Positions 15,801-24,605 are shown, counted from the first letter of the stretch. The stretch is DNA of 64,000 bases from Paenibacillus sabinae T27 (GCF_000612505.1 NZ_CP004078.1:4577925-4641924), one strand, 5' to 3'. The notes: a model not told the origin generated them from the sequence alone. Program-made: numbers and translations.

Positions 15801-16826
15801 GTGAAATACAAACTGCTAGGCGGTACTGGTCTGATGGTGTCGGAATTCTGTTTGGGTACGATGACGTTCGGCGGCAAAAATGATCCAATGAGCTCGGTAA
15901 TGGGAGCTCTGGATGATCGAGCGGCAGGTTTGCTTGTGAATGAAGCGCTTGAATCAGGGATTAATTTTTTTGATACCGCTAATGTATACGGCGTTGGAGA
16001 GTCGGAAGAGATTCTGGGACGTTCGCTCAAAGGCAAGCGGCATGAAGCGGTGATCGCGACCAAGGTAAGATTCCGGATGGGACCGGGTCCGAACGACGCA
16101 GGATTATCGAGAGGCCATATCATCCGGCAGGCGGAAGAAAGCCTGAAGCGTCTTGGTACAGATTATATCGACCTGTATCAGATTCACGGCCCTGACCCGC
16201 TTACGGACTGGGAAGAAACGTTGCGTGCGCTGGACGATCTCGTTCGCAGCGGCAAAGTAAGATATATCGGCTGCTCCAACCTGCAGGGCTGGCAGATGGT
16301 GAAGGCGAACGGCATTTCCCGGCAGTTGGGCCTTAATGCCTTCCAGACTACTCAATCGTATTATTCGCTCGCTGGACGCGACGTTGAACGGGAGATCCTC
16401 CCCGTGCTTCAGGATCAGAAGATGGGCCTCCTCGTGTGGAGTCCGTTGGCCGGCGGATTTCTGTCGGGCAAGTATACCCGGGACAATCAAGGCGGGGCGG
16501 ATGACCGGCGCAACAAATTCGACTTCCCTCCGGTTGACCGGGAGAAGGGCTATGTCCTGATTGATGTCTTGCAGGAAATCGCAAAGGCGCGGGAAACCTC
16601 GGTTGCCCGTATCGCGCTGGCCTGGCTGCTGAATCAACCGGCCGTCACGAGCGTGATTGTCGGCGCCAAGCGGCCCGATCAGCTTCGGGATAATCTTGGA
16701 GCTTCCGGTATTGTTTTGAATGAGGAGGAGCTGTCCCGTCTGGATCAAGCCAGCCGCCTGCAGCCGGAGTATCCTCTATGGAACCCTGCCGTTTATATCG
16801 AAGACCGTTATATGAATCCGCAATAA
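15801..16826 (+). CDS. Aldo/keto reductase
   Basis: A 341-residue (alpha/beta)8-barrel NADPH-dependent oxidoreductase acting on aldehydes or ketones. Catalytic residues can be placed: Asp in NFFDTANVYG, Tyr in the same motif, Lys in AVIATKVRF and His in YQIHGPDPLTDWEE. The coenzyme loop is SVIVGAKRPDQLRDNL. The start is GTG 15801, with AAGGAGAG spaced 8 nt upstream. The gene is driven by a 19-bp-spacer promoter and lies opposite a MerR regulator with the same kind of site, so it is probably induced by a reactive aldehyde or thiol-modifying compound, as for AdhR/YraB-type regulators. Confidence 0.93.
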   Translation: MKYKLLGGTGLMVSEFCLGTMTFGGKNDPMSSVMGALDDRAAGLLVNEALESGINFFDTANVYGVGESEEILGRSLKGKRHEAVIATKVRFRMGPGPNDAGLSRGHIIRQAEESLKRLGTDYIDLYQIHGPDPLTDWEETLRALDDLVRSGKVRYIGCSNLQGWQMVKANGISRQLGLNAFQTTQSYYSLAGRDVEREILPVLQDQKMGLLVWSPLAGGFLSGKYTRDNQGGADDRRNKFDFPPVDREKGYVLIDVLQEIAKARETSVARIALAWLLNQPAVTSVIVGAKRPDQLRDNLGASGIVLNEEELSRLDQASRLQPEYPLWNPAVYIEDRYMNPQ

Positions 16827-16837
16827 TGCGCCAGAAA

Positions 16838-16875
16838 AAAAAGGGATGAGCCGAAGCACTTCGGTTCATCCCTTT
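16838..16875. terminator. Bidirectional Rho-independent terminator
   Basis: AAAAGGGATGA and TCATCCCTTTT close a stem with an inner CCGAAG/CTTCGG, flanked by A-runs and T-runs. It serves the convergent aldo/keto reductase and merR genes. Confidence 0.9.
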
Positions 16876-16885
16876 TGATTTAAGT

Positions 16886-17284
16886 TCATCCTGTTTGTCC
16901 GGCGCTCTGGACTTTGTCTTTGGCCTCGGAGTACATGCCGATCTTGAAGTCAATCATCCCGATATAGGACATCAGAGTATTGACCTGATCTTGAATGGTC
17001 TTCTTCTGCAGCTCAAGCATTTGTATACGCTCTTCAATGGTTGCGTCGCCTTTCACGGTAAGCTCGACAAATTCCTTCAACTGCGAAATGGACATGCCCG
17101 TATCACGGAGGCAGCATATGAAGTTCAGCCACTCGATATGTTCATCCTCATAAATGCGGATGCCGCTTTCGTTTCGTTTGATGAACGGCAGAATGCCTTC
17201 TTTTTCATAATATCTCAAGGTGTGGATCGACAAATTCGACTTCTCAGCAACTTGACCGATCGTGTATTGCATGTTGAGGCTCAT
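16886..17284 (-). CDS. MerR-family transcriptional regulator (AdhR-like)
   Basis: A 132-residue regulator. The N-terminal winged helix-turn-helix has the MerR pattern YTIGQVAEKSNLSIHTLRYY followed by E-K-E-G-I-L-P. A long dimerisation helix (ERIQMLELQKKTIQDQVNTL) follows. The C-terminus is short, as in thiol- or aldehyde-sensing MerR proteins rather than metal sensors; the pair of Cys in the middle (FICCLRD) could be reactive. Start ATG 17284 follows AAGGAGG. Its own promoter also has a 19-bp spacer and a related dyad, so it probably autoregulates as well as controlling the aldo/keto reductase. Confidence 0.93.
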   Translation of the reverse strand: MSLNMQYTIGQVAEKSNLSIHTLRYYEKEGILPFIKRNESGIRIYEDEHIEWLNFICCLRDTGMSISQLKEFVELTVKGDATIEERIQMLELQKKTIQDQVNTLMSYIGMIDFKIGMYSEAKDKVQSAGQTG

Positions 17285-17339
17285 CAACCTGACCTCCTTA
17301 TTTTAGAGTGAATCGTCCGATTCCGGTTAAGTCACCTCA

Positions 17340-17370
17340 ATTATAGTCCCTAGAGTAAGCTCGAAGTCAA
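17340..17370 (-). promoter_or_regulatory. MerR-type promoter with 19-bp spacer for merR
   Basis: On the minus strand TTGACT (17365-17370) and TATAAT (17340-17345) are 19 bp apart. The spacer holds CGAGCTTACTCTAG, a degenerate copy of the dyad at the aldo/keto reductase promoter. Confidence 0.85.
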
Positions 17371-17438
17371 GTGGTGAACGGGGACGCGGCGGGCCAGTCG
17401 ATAGCCATTGATTAGTCTTCCCTTGCCGGCTTACGCCG

Positions 17439-17481
17439 AAAAGGCCTTGAACTCTACTCGCGCAGACATTCATGGCCTTTT
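17439..17481 (-). terminator. Possible terminator after the MFS gene
   Basis: AAAAGGCC and GGCCTTTT could pair across a 27-nt loop. The large loop makes this weak. The rest of the 230 nt between merR and the MFS gene shows no gene. Confidence 0.35.
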
Positions 17482-17518
17482 GTGATCATTGAAATTATGT
17501 TGTCATTTGAGCACCTTA

Positions 17519-18943
17519 TTACTCATGCGCCGACTTCGCCTTCACAACAGCGGCATTTTTTTGCTTAAGCGCCAGGAACGAGACGAGAATGCCTAGAAGC
17601 GCAGTAACCGCGTCAATAATGAATGCCATGTGAATCGATCCTGTTAAATCCGAAGGCTCCATCGTTTCCAGAGTAGCGTTAGTGCCGAGGCTTGCAGAGA
17701 TAATGGCCATGATGACAGCCAATCCAATTGCTCCGCCAATTTGCTGCCCGGTAGAGACGATAGCGGATGCGACCCCCTGCTCTTTCATATCAATTCCCGA
17801 GCTTGCCGCAATGAACATTGTTGTAAAAATAAAGGCCTGACCGATACCAATAATAACGGTGCCCGGAATAATCCCCCATGCCGATCCGTGCTCGGAGAGC
17901 CGGGTAAGCATCATGAACCCGATCGCGCCAAGTCCCATTCCGCTTGCAATGGTACCTGCCACACCTACCTTGGCCAGCATCTTGTTAATCAGCTTCGCGC
18001 CTACAAAAGCGCTAATGGTCAGCGGCAGGAAGCTTAATCCGGATTGAATGGCTGAGTAATGCAACACCTCTTGCGTGTAGAGCGTGAGGAAATAGTATAA
18101 CGTACCGAATGATGCGGAGAACAACGCTGCGGTAATCGCGGCCCCAGTCAAACTCCGAATCCGAAACAGTCTGAAGGGGATCAAAGGATCTTTTGTGCGT
18201 TTTTCAATGACCACGAACAGAAGAAGCAGAATAGCGCCAACAATGCCAGGAATAATCGCTGATGGATGAATCCAGCCAACGACCGGGGCTTGAATAAGAT
18301 AATTTACTATCAAGATCATGCCGGCCGTTACGGAAATCGCGCCTATTGCGTCAAAATGGCGTTTTGCAGATGCCGCCTTGCTCTCCACAAGCGTGATCGG
18401 AGCGAGGATAATAACGAAAATAGCAATTGGAACATTGACAAAAAAGGTGGCTTCCCAGCCGATAAAGCTTGTTAACACGCCGCCAAGCAATAACCCAATG
18501 GACATGCCCACTCCACCCATTGCCGCCCAAATGCCTAATGCACGGTTGCGTTCTGGGCCTTCTTCAAAGTTGGACATGATCAGTGACAATGTAGCCGGCG
18601 ACAGCAGCGCTCCGCCAATGCCTTGGAGTCCCCTTGCGATTATGAGGAACAGCTGAGAGTCTGCCAGGCCGCCAAGCAGAGAGCCTAAACCGAAGATCCC
18701 CATGGCAATGATGAACATTCGCCGTCTGCCCAGCAAATCAGACAATCTGCCACCGATAAGGAGGAAACCTCCAAAGGCCAGGGAAAACGCGCTGATGACC
18801 CACTGCAGCTGGTTCGCGCTAAAGCCTAAGTCTGCTGCAAGTGAAGGCAGAGCTACAAAAATAATTGTGTAATCAAGCGCCAAAATTAATTGGGACAGTG
18901 CCAGGATCGTCAAAGCCAATCCTTTGTGTCTAGTCGAATTCAT
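17519..18943 (-). CDS. MFS multidrug efflux transporter, DHA2 (14-TMS) family
   Basis: A 474-residue proton-driven drug exporter of the cytoplasmic membrane. About 14 hydrophobic segments are visible. The family motifs are LDYTIIFVALPSLAADLGF in TM1 (motif D1), GGRLSDLLGRRRMF between TM2 and TM3 (motif A) and RGLQGIGGALLSPATLSLI (motif B). It is preceded by a TetR-type dyad (18966-18981) that matches dyads at the two upstream genes, so it is probably repressed by the adjacent TetR protein and induced by a toxic ligand. The ligand is unknown. Confidence 0.93.
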   Translation of the reverse strand: MNSTRHKGLALTILALSQLILALDYTIIFVALPSLAADLGFSANQLQWVISAFSLAFGGFLLIGGRLSDLLGRRRMFIIAMGIFGLGSLLGGLADSQLFLIIARGLQGIGGALLSPATLSLIMSNFEEGPERNRALGIWAAMGGVGMSIGLLLGGVLTSFIGWEATFFVNVPIAIFVIILAPITLVESKAASAKRHFDAIGAISVTAGMILIVNYLIQAPVVGWIHPSAIIPGIVGAILLLLFVVIEKRTKDPLIPFRLFRIRSLTGAAITAALFSASFGTLYYFLTLYTQEVLHYSAIQSGLSFLPLTISAFVGAKLINKMLAKVGVAGTIASGMGLGAIGFMMLTRLSEHGSAWGIIPGTVIIGIGQAFIFTTMFIAASSGIDMKEQGVASAIVSTGQQIGGAIGLAVIMAIISASLGTNATLETMEPSDLTGSIHMAFIIDAVTALLGILVSFLALKQKNAAVVKAKSAHE

Positions 18944-18965
18944 GAAATCCGCTCCTTTTCGTTAT

Positions 18966-18981
18966 CAGACCTTTCAGTCTA
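18966..18981. promoter_or_regulatory. TetR operator upstream of the MFS gene
   Basis: CAGACCTTTCAGTCTA, read on the other strand TAGACTGAAAGGTCTG, carries the AGACTGnnnnGTC pattern seen at the other genes of this cluster. It lies 23 nt before the MFS start. Confidence 0.6.
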
Positions 18982-19113
18982 ATTAATTTAGCGGGAATAG
19001 GGTCAACATTGTCGACTCTACCCCCGAATTCCACTCACATAAGAGCCCATCACATTATAGACCATTTGATCTAAAAATTCGAAAATATAATGAAGCGTCT
19101 TTTTTACGCTCCA

Positions 19114-19698
19114 TTAATTGTCCAGCTTAGAAAGAGTAACGGCAGCAATATCATCCAAAACTTTAGGATCGGTGGTTAATTTAGCCACTTGGGTCAGCGA
19201 ATATCTTTCATGGTACAAATACCGTGCAAGAGCAAGCAAATCACGGTTTCCGCTTAGTTCACCTTGATTTCGGGCGCGAACCAGCGCTTCATAAAAGGCT
19301 TCTACCAAACGTGTCATATCCCGTTCAAAAAACGCTGCGATTTCCGGATCATGAGGAACCTGATCAATGGCGCTGTGCATAATGAAGCATTCCTTCCGGC
19401 GCTCCCCATCTTGCAGAACAGCCACAATTTCATGGAAAATATCAGCAATCGCCTGCTTAACCGAACCTGGACGTTCCAAATATGAAATGACCGCATCCGA
19501 TTTCTCATTTACATAATGTTTAACAGCCTTGATGAAGAGATCCCGCTTGGTTCCGTAAGTATCGTACAGGCTTTGGCGCGCTATGCCTAACCCATCGAGT
19601 AAATTTTGCAGCGAAGTGCCTTCGTAGCCGTAGTGCCCGAATACCTCCATAGCCTTGTGCAGAACAAGCGATGTATCAAATTCTTTACTTCTTGCCAT
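19114..19698 (-). CDS. TetR/AcrR-family repressor
   Basis: A 194-residue regulator. The N-terminal helix-turn-helix is EVFGHYGYEGTSLQNLLDGL followed by GIARQSLYDTYGTKRDLF, which fits the AcrR/YxaF type that often controls redox or drug genes. The C-terminal half is helical and variable, as expected for a ligand pocket, and holds one Cys (ECFIMHS). It sits between an MFS exporter and a SnoaL-like gene, all on one strand. Dyads with the same core precede all three genes, which supports a local regulon with autoregulation. Confidence 0.92.
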   Translation of the reverse strand: MARSKEFDTSLVLHKAMEVFGHYGYEGTSLQNLLDGLGIARQSLYDTYGTKRDLFIKAVKHYVNEKSDAVISYLERPGSVKQAIADIFHEIVAVLQDGERRKECFIMHSAIDQVPHDPEIAAFFERDMTRLVEAFYEALVRARNQGELSGNRDLLALARYLYHERYSLTQVAKLTTDPKVLDDIAAVTLSKLDN

Positions 19699-19743
19699 TT
19701 TTTACGAGCACTCCTCCCTTGTGACATTCATCTTATCTTTTCC

Positions 19744-19758
19744 AGATCACTCAGTCAA
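19744..19758. promoter_or_regulatory. TetR operator upstream of the tetR gene
   Basis: On the minus strand TTGACTGAGTGATCT is a degenerate version of the TTGACTnnnnAGTC dyad found upstream of the neighbouring genes. Confidence 0.5.
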
Positions 19759-19766
19759 TATTATTT

Positions 19767-20225
19767 TTAATTCCCGGAAAATTGAACGACTTCGTTCATG
19801 CTGCCAACCGATTCGATCGCGACCAGCGGATTCCAGAAATCCCGGTAGCGCGTAATGAGGCCGTCTTTCGTTTCGACCACGCTGATATACGTCTGATTGT
19901 AAGGGTTCCCCGTCTCTCTGTGCTTCCCGGCGGATTTGAACTCCGCAATGACAAGCTCGGGGTCGACAGCCGGATGGAACTCCAGCTCTGTAAACTGCAC
20001 CTCAAAGTGTTTCGGGAAGTTCAGCATATATTCGTACATGTCGGCTTTGCCTTGTTTGAATTCGGGAAATCCTGCCGGTCCATAAGGGAATTCCAGGATA
20101 CCGTCTTCGTGCCAAAGATTGACCCATGCTTCAATATCTCCACCAGACAGATATTTCAAGTGATTCCGAAATGTCTCTTGTGCCCGCTCGCGAATGGCTC
20201 CTGCAGTAAGTTTGTTGTTGTTCAT
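19767..20225 (-). CDS. SnoaL-like / NTF2-fold protein
   Basis: A 152-residue protein of the SnoaL/PhzA-B type, a cone-shaped alpha+beta fold used by small isomerases, hydrolases and binding proteins. Visible features are the first helix and the loop WVNLWHEDGILEFPYGP, YMLNFPKHFEVQFTELEFHP, and the C-terminal strand pair YISVVETKDGLITRYRDFWNP. No signal peptide. The ligand or reaction cannot be read from sequence. Two copies of the cluster's TetR dyad lie upstream, so it is probably induced together with the efflux pump and may modify or sequester the inducing compound. Confidence 0.8.
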   Translation of the reverse strand: MNNNKLTAGAIRERAQETFRNHLKYLSGGDIEAWVNLWHEDGILEFPYGPAGFPEFKQGKADMYEYMLNFPKHFEVQFTELEFHPAVDPELVIAEFKSAGKHRETGNPYNQTYISVVETKDGLITRYRDFWNPLVAIESVGSMNEVVQFSGN

Positions 20226-20245
20226 TTTTATTTCCTCCTTTTATT

Positions 20246-20369
20246 TTGACTATTCAGTCTGTAATGTTTAAAAAAATAATACCTTGCATCTAGAGTTAAA
20301 ATTTTGTACCCCAATTAGTTGACCACCTCCTTGTGATTCCATCATATCTTTTTTAGACTGTTTAGTCAA
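20246..20369. promoter_or_regulatory. Two TetR operators upstream of the SnoaL-like gene
   Basis: TTGACTATTCAGTCTG at 20246-20261 and TTAGACTGTTTAGTCAA at 20353-20369 are near-palindromic and share the AGACTGnnnAGTCAA core. Between them lies AT-rich promoter DNA. Confidence 0.65.
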
Positions 20370-20430
20370 TAATTTTTTTGCACAATTTTTCGCCCCATGT
20401 TTCTGGCTGCTTGATGAGTTTCCTCCCTAT

Positions 20431-20474
20431 AAAAAAAAGCCTCGCTGAAGGCCAAATTGGCTATCAGCGAGGCT
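20431..20474 (-). terminator. Rho-independent terminator of the catabolic operon
   Basis: On the minus strand AGCCTCGCTGA and TCAGCGAGGCT form an 11-bp stem followed by eight T. It stands 28 nt after the stop of the DapA-like gene and marks the end of the ten-gene minus-strand operon. Confidence 0.92.
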
Positions 20475-20501
20475 ATCTTGTCAGGCACTTACAGGGTGCA
20501 C

Positions 20502-21401
20502 TTACAGGGTGATGCCTGTCTGCTTCAAAGTGCGCGCGATATCCGCTCTGGCTTCTTCCCCCAGCGTGCGGAAAGGCGCCCGGACCGGTCCTGAAGACAG
20601 TCCGATGAGCTCCATCGCGGCTTTGACCATTGCGGGCTGTCCGTATTTGCGGGCCAGATCGCGGATCGGCTGCCAGCGGTAGTACCGCTCAATGGCACGG
20701 GCATTTTCGCCTTGCTGGAATTCGTTGTACAGCGCGACGAACTCGGAAGTCATGAAGTTGGCGTTCGTGGATGTGCAGCCGGGCAAGCCGGAGGCAAGTC
20801 CACCGAGGATGAGACCGTCCGAGCCGCACATGACCGAGATGTCCTTACCGGCGTAAGCGACGGTCCGCACCAGCGCATGCAGATCGGTAGCGCCCTGCTT
20901 GACTCCGGCGACGTTGTCCAGCTTGGCCAGCTTGGCGATCTCCTCCGGTGACAGATGGACGCCGATGCTCGCGCTGTTGTAGATAAGAATCGGCAGCTCG
21001 GTCGATTCATTCAGCAGCTCGAAGTGATACAGAATATCCTGCGGACGGACCTCCGATACGTACGGAGGCGTCACCATTACGCCGTCGGCGCCGGCCTGCT
21101 TGGCTGCATCCGCAAGCTCGATGGCTTCGCCGGTGCCGCTGGCTGCCGTGCAGCACAGCAGCGGAACCCGGCCGGCAACCGCGTCGGCGGCGGCGGTGAA
21201 CAGCTGCTTCCGCTCATCGCTTGTCAGACTCGGGTATTCCGCGTATGTACCGCTGACGATAATGCCATGAGCGCCTGAGGCAATGAAGTGATCGATATTC
21301 CGCCGCAGCGCGGCCGGATCGAAAGCCAGCGTATCTGTCATCGGAGTGATGGACAGTACGTAAATTCCTTTAAGCTTATCTTTCAAGTCAGTTGTGGACA
21401 T
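20502..21401 (-). CDS. DapA-family aldolase/lyase (dihydrodipicolinate synthase-like)
   Basis: A 299-residue class-I aldolase fold protein. The Schiff-base lysine lies in NVAGVKQGATD. The motif GTYAEYPSLTSDERKQL replaces the G-T-T-G-E of true DapA, and a conserved Tyr sits in LPILIYNSASIG. The family also contains N-acetylneuraminate lyase, KDG aldolase and hydroxyproline-pathway deaminases, so lysine synthesis is not implied. As the last gene of an amino-acid-type uptake and degradation operon, it probably cleaves or deaminates a 2-oxo acid made upstream. Start ATG 21401 follows AAAGGAGG. Confidence 0.85.
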   Translation of the reverse strand: MSTTDLKDKLKGIYVLSITPMTDTLAFDPAALRRNIDHFIASGAHGIIVSGTYAEYPSLTSDERKQLFTAAADAVAGRVPLLCCTAASGTGEAIELADAAKQAGADGVMVTPPYVSEVRPQDILYHFELLNESTELPILIYNSASIGVHLSPEEIAKLAKLDNVAGVKQGATDLHALVRTVAYAGKDISVMCGSDGLILGGLASGLPGCTSTNANFMTSEFVALYNEFQQGENARAIERYYRWQPIRDLARKYGQPAMVKAAMELIGLSSGPVRAPFRTLGEEARADIARTLKQTGITL

Positions 21402-21418
21402 GTTGTGGACTTCCTCCT

Positions 21419-22621
21419 TTATTTGCTCCCAAGAATCGATTCCATCGCCGCGATTCCGTTCTCCATCTCCTCACGGGAAACGGCGTAAGACAGGCGGATA
21501 TGATACGGGCTGCCGAACCCGGTTCCCGGCATCACGGCAACCCCGGCCTTCGTCAGCAGAATATCCGCCAGGTCGTCGGCGGTGGAAATGGTCCGTCCCT
21601 CCAGGGTCTGGCCGCGCCAGGCGGAGGCGTCAACCCATACATAGAAGGCGCCGTCCGGCACGCTGCACTCCAGTCCTTTGATCCGGCGAACCCCTTCGAC
21701 CAGAATGCCGCGGCGCGCCGCGTATTCCTCGCGGATGTCCGCAAGATCTTCCTGCGGGCCGTCAATGGCAGCCAGCGCCGCCTGCTGGGCGATGGATGAC
21801 GGGTTGCTTGTCGTATGGGACTGCAGGCGAAGCATCGCCTCGGTGACCGCGGCCGGAGCGGCAGAGTAACCGATGCGCCAGCCGGTCATCCCGTACGACT
21901 TGGACACCGCGTTGATCACGACGGTCCGCTCCCGCATACCGGGAAACGACGCGATGCTCGTATATCCTTCCAGCTTGAACACAAACGCCGAATACACCTC
22001 ATCGCTGATGACCCAAAGATCCCGCTGCCTGCAGAACTCGGCCAGCCTGGACAGCTCCTCCGCGCTGTAAACTGCGCCGGAAGGGTTGTTCGGCTGGTTG
22101 AGAATCAGCAGACGGGTCGAGTCGTTCACCAGAGGCGCAAGCGTCTCCGGCGTCACTTTATAACCGGAGGAAGCGCTGGTCTGAACGAAGACCGGCTTCG
22201 CGCCAGCGAATTTCACCTGCTCGGGGAACGACACCCAATACGGAATTGGAATCATTACTTCGTCTCCCGGCCGGCATAGCGTGCAAATCGCATTGAACAA
22301 GGCATGCTTGCCGCCGACGGTGACTACAATGTCTCCGGGGTCGTAGCTAAGCCCCATATCCCGCTTAAGCGCCCGGCAGATCGCTTCGCGCAGAGGCAGG
22401 ATGCCGCTCGTGTCGGTATATCCTGTGAAATTGTCTTGTATCGCCTGAATCGCGGACGCCTTGGCCCGGTCAGGCGTTGGAAAATCCGGCTGCCCGAGTC
22501 CCAAGCGGTACACGGTTCGGCCTTCCCGCTGGTACCTTGCCACTGTGGACTCCAGCAACGCAGTCGGAGAAGGCTGAACACGCTCTACCCAATCCGCCAA
22601 CTGAACATGTTGGTTCAACAA
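21419..22621 (-). CDS. PLP-dependent class I/II aminotransferase
   Basis: A roughly 400-residue fold-type I transaminase. The PLP lysine is in NAVSKSYGMTGWRIGYS. The Asn of LILNQPNNPSGAVYS, the Asp/Tyr of WVISDEVYSAFVF and the C-terminal Arg of HIRLSYAVSREEME complete the active site. It resembles the aspartate/aromatic aminotransferase Ib group. The start is uncertain: TTG at 22621 has GAGGTG 7 nt upstream and is preferred to the TTG at 22627. It lies 17 nt before the DapA-like gene, giving transamination followed by lyase in one operon. Confidence 0.9.
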   Translation of the reverse strand: MLNQHVQLADWVERVQPSPTALLESTVARYQREGRTVYRLGLGQPDFPTPDRAKASAIQAIQDNFTGYTDTSGILPLREAICRALKRDMGLSYDPGDIVVTVGGKHALFNAICTLCRPGDEVMIPIPYWVSFPEQVKFAGAKPVFVQTSASSGYKVTPETLAPLVNDSTRLLILNQPNNPSGAVYSAEELSRLAEFCRQRDLWVISDEVYSAFVFKLEGYTSIASFPGMRERTVVINAVSKSYGMTGWRIGYSAAPAAVTEAMLRLQSHTTSNPSSIAQQAALAAIDGPQEDLADIREEYAARRGILVEGVRRIKGLECSVPDGAFYVWVDASAWRGQTLEGRTISTADDLADILLTKAGVAVMPGTGFGSPYHIRLSYAVSREEMENGIAAMESILGSK

Positions 22622-22647
22622 CGTCAATCACCTCTTCTGTTTATCGG

Positions 22648-23823
22648 TTACGAGCCTGCGACTTCCATCGCAATGGAAGCGTAGACCCGTGCTGCATTAT
22701 CCAGTTCGGACACGGTTACCCACTCGTCGATTTTGTGAGCCACACTGAAATCGCCCGGCCCGTAGATGACCGACGGAATTCCCCGTTTGACGAAGTGGGT
22801 CATGTCGCAATTGGCCGTAAGGCCCGTTAGCTCGGGGCTGCGTCCGTATACGCGTTCGATCGCCGCTGAAGCGAGCCCCACCATCGGATGATCGGGACGG
22901 GTCTCCGATGCCACCCCTGTTGTCGGAACGAGCCGGTCGATGTGGACCCGGCCGTCCAGCGCGGGAAGACCGGCGATGATCTGCTCGATCTCCCGCAGCG
23001 CGTCTTCTTCCGCCTCGCCGGGAATGAGCCGGCGGTCGATCAGCGCCTCACAGCGGTCCGGAATCATCGATTCCTTGATTCCGCCCTTAATGACCGTGAC
23101 GGACAGTGTCGACTGCCCCGTCAACGGATGAAGCCGCTTCGTCAGCTCCTCCTCGGCGAAGTCTTCAAGCGCCACAAGCGTCCGCGCCATCAGGGACACG
23201 GCGTTGACGCCGAGGTGAGGCGTTGACGAATGGGCCGATACCCCTTCGGCGACGAGCACGGGACGTATGCTGCCCCGGTGCGCGATCGCCAGGCTGCCGT
23301 TCGTCGCTTCACCGATCACCGCCAGGTCGCCGTGAAGATCGTCCGGCAGCCTGCGGGCTCCAAGGCTCGCCGCCTCTTCATCCACGACCGCCGCCAGCAC
23401 GATATCCCCCGGCAGCTGCGCGCCGGAGGCGGCAATCGCTTCGACAGCGGCCATCATGGCGGCCAAAGGCCCCTTCGCATCCATGACGCCCCGGCCGTAC
23501 ACCCGGTCGCCTTTGCGGAGCATGCTGAACGGATCGGAACTCCAGCCGTCGCCGGCAGGAACGACATCCATATGCGTATTCAGAATAACGGTTCGTCCGC
23601 CGCCCGTGCCTTTCAGGCGGGCGATCACATTCGGCCGGCCCGGCTCGATCTCCTGAAGCTCGACCTCGCATCCCGCTTCCCGCATGATCTTGGCGACATA
23701 TTCAGCCGCCTCTCCCTCCGTGCCGCTCGGGTTCACGCTCTGGAAGCGGATCAGGTCGGCCAGAAGTTCCAGGGTCCGTTCGGGGCGGATGACCGGCTCC
23801 ACTGCGCGCAGGCCTTCGCTCAT
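22648..23823 (-). CDS. M20-family metallopeptidase (ArgE/DapE-like deacylase)
   Basis: A 391-residue dizinc amidohydrolase. Metal and catalytic residues are visible: H-x-D in NTHMDVVPAGDGW, Asp in GRGVMDAKGP, the Glu-Glu pair in AAVVDEEAASLGARR, Asp/Glu in GEATNGSLAIAHRG and a C-terminal His in FSVAHKIDEWV. The family removes N-acyl groups from amino acids or cleaves dipeptides. The start is ATG 23823, which overlaps the SDR stop as ATGA; a longer frame upstream lies entirely inside the SDR gene. This coupling supports a shared substrate pathway, possibly N-acyl amino acid hydrolysis next to the epimerase at 30152. Confidence 0.92.
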   Translation of the reverse strand: MSEGLRAVEPVIRPERTLELLADLIRFQSVNPSGTEGEAAEYVAKIMREAGCEVELQEIEPGRPNVIARLKGTGGGRTVILNTHMDVVPAGDGWSSDPFSMLRKGDRVYGRGVMDAKGPLAAMMAAVEAIAASGAQLPGDIVLAAVVDEEAASLGARRLPDDLHGDLAVIGEATNGSLAIAHRGSIRPVLVAEGVSAHSSTPHLGVNAVSLMARTLVALEDFAEEELTKRLHPLTGQSTLSVTVIKGGIKESMIPDRCEALIDRRLIPGEAEEDALREIEQIIAGLPALDGRVHIDRLVPTTGVASETRPDHPMVGLASAAIERVYGRSPELTGLTANCDMTHFVKRGIPSVIYGPGDFSVAHKIDEWVTVSELDNAARVYASIAMEVAGS

Positions 23824-24605
23824 AGCGATTTCACCATCCCGCCGTCCACGAGCAGCGTCTGGCCCGTGACATAGCTTGCACTGTCCGAGCACAGGAACGC
23901 CACCACGCGGGCAAACTCATCTGGCTGCCCGTAGCGCCCGAGCGGAATCTGCTTCTCGCTCTGCGCCTTGATCGCTTCCGGGGTAGCCCCTGCCTTGTCC
24001 GCCCGGATGCGGTCCAGGGAGCGGACCCGATCCGTATCGATCCGGCCCGGAGCCACTATATTGACCCGAATGCCGTACGGGGCAAGCTCTTCCGCCAGCG
24101 TTTTGCTAAGTCCGGCCACGCCGGTCCGCATCACATTGGAGAGAGTCAGCCCTGGGATCGGCTGCTTGACCGAGGATGAAGCTAGGTTAACGATCGCGCC
24201 GCCCTGCGCCTTCAAATGCGGAAGCGCATAGGAGACGAGGCGGACCACGCTCATCACGTTAAGCTCGTACGCATACAGCCAGTCTTCTTCTTTCAGCGAC
24301 TCGAAGTTCCCGGCGGGAGGACCGCCGGCGTTGGTAACCAGAACGTCCAGTCCGCCAAAAGCGGTGACGGTCTCTTCCACGCAGCGGGACAGGTCGGAAG
24401 CGGAGCAGACATCCGCCGCAAGCCCAAGCGCGGGCATTCCCGTTTCGGCGGTGATGTCCGCAGCCACGGCTTTAGCCTCTTCGCCGTTCCGGCTGAACAG
24501 CGCCACCTTCGCCCCGCCGCGTGCCAGCTCGAACGCCACGGCGCGGCCAAGGCCTTTGCTTGCCGCCGCTACGAGCGCGGTCTTTCCTGCGAATGATCCG
24601 CTCAT
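23820..24605 (-). CDS. SDR-family oxidoreductase
   Basis: A 261-residue classical short-chain dehydrogenase/reductase. The Rossmann motif is TALVAAASKGLGRA (T-G-x3-G-x-G variant with A-A), then the NAGGPPAG motif, catalytic Ser in NLASSSVKQP, and the RVNIVAPGRIDTD region after the active site. The canonical Y-x-x-x-K is replaced by sequence around LSNVMRTGVAGLSKTLAEEL, where Lys is kept but Tyr is not obvious, so activity may differ from standard SDRs. It overlaps both neighbours by 4 nt (ATGA), so it is translationally coupled. Confidence 0.88.
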   Translation of the reverse strand: MSGSFAGKTALVAAASKGLGRAVAFELARGGAKVALFSRNGEEAKAVAADITAETGMPALGLAADVCSASDLSRCVEETVTAFGGLDVLVTNAGGPPAGNFESLKEEDWLYAYELNVMSVVRLVSYALPHLKAQGGAIVNLASSSVKQPIPGLTLSNVMRTGVAGLSKTLAEELAPYGIRVNIVAPGRIDTDRVRSLDRIRADKAGATPEAIKAQSEKQIPLGRYGQPDEFARVVAFLCSDSASYVTGQTLLVDGGMVKSL

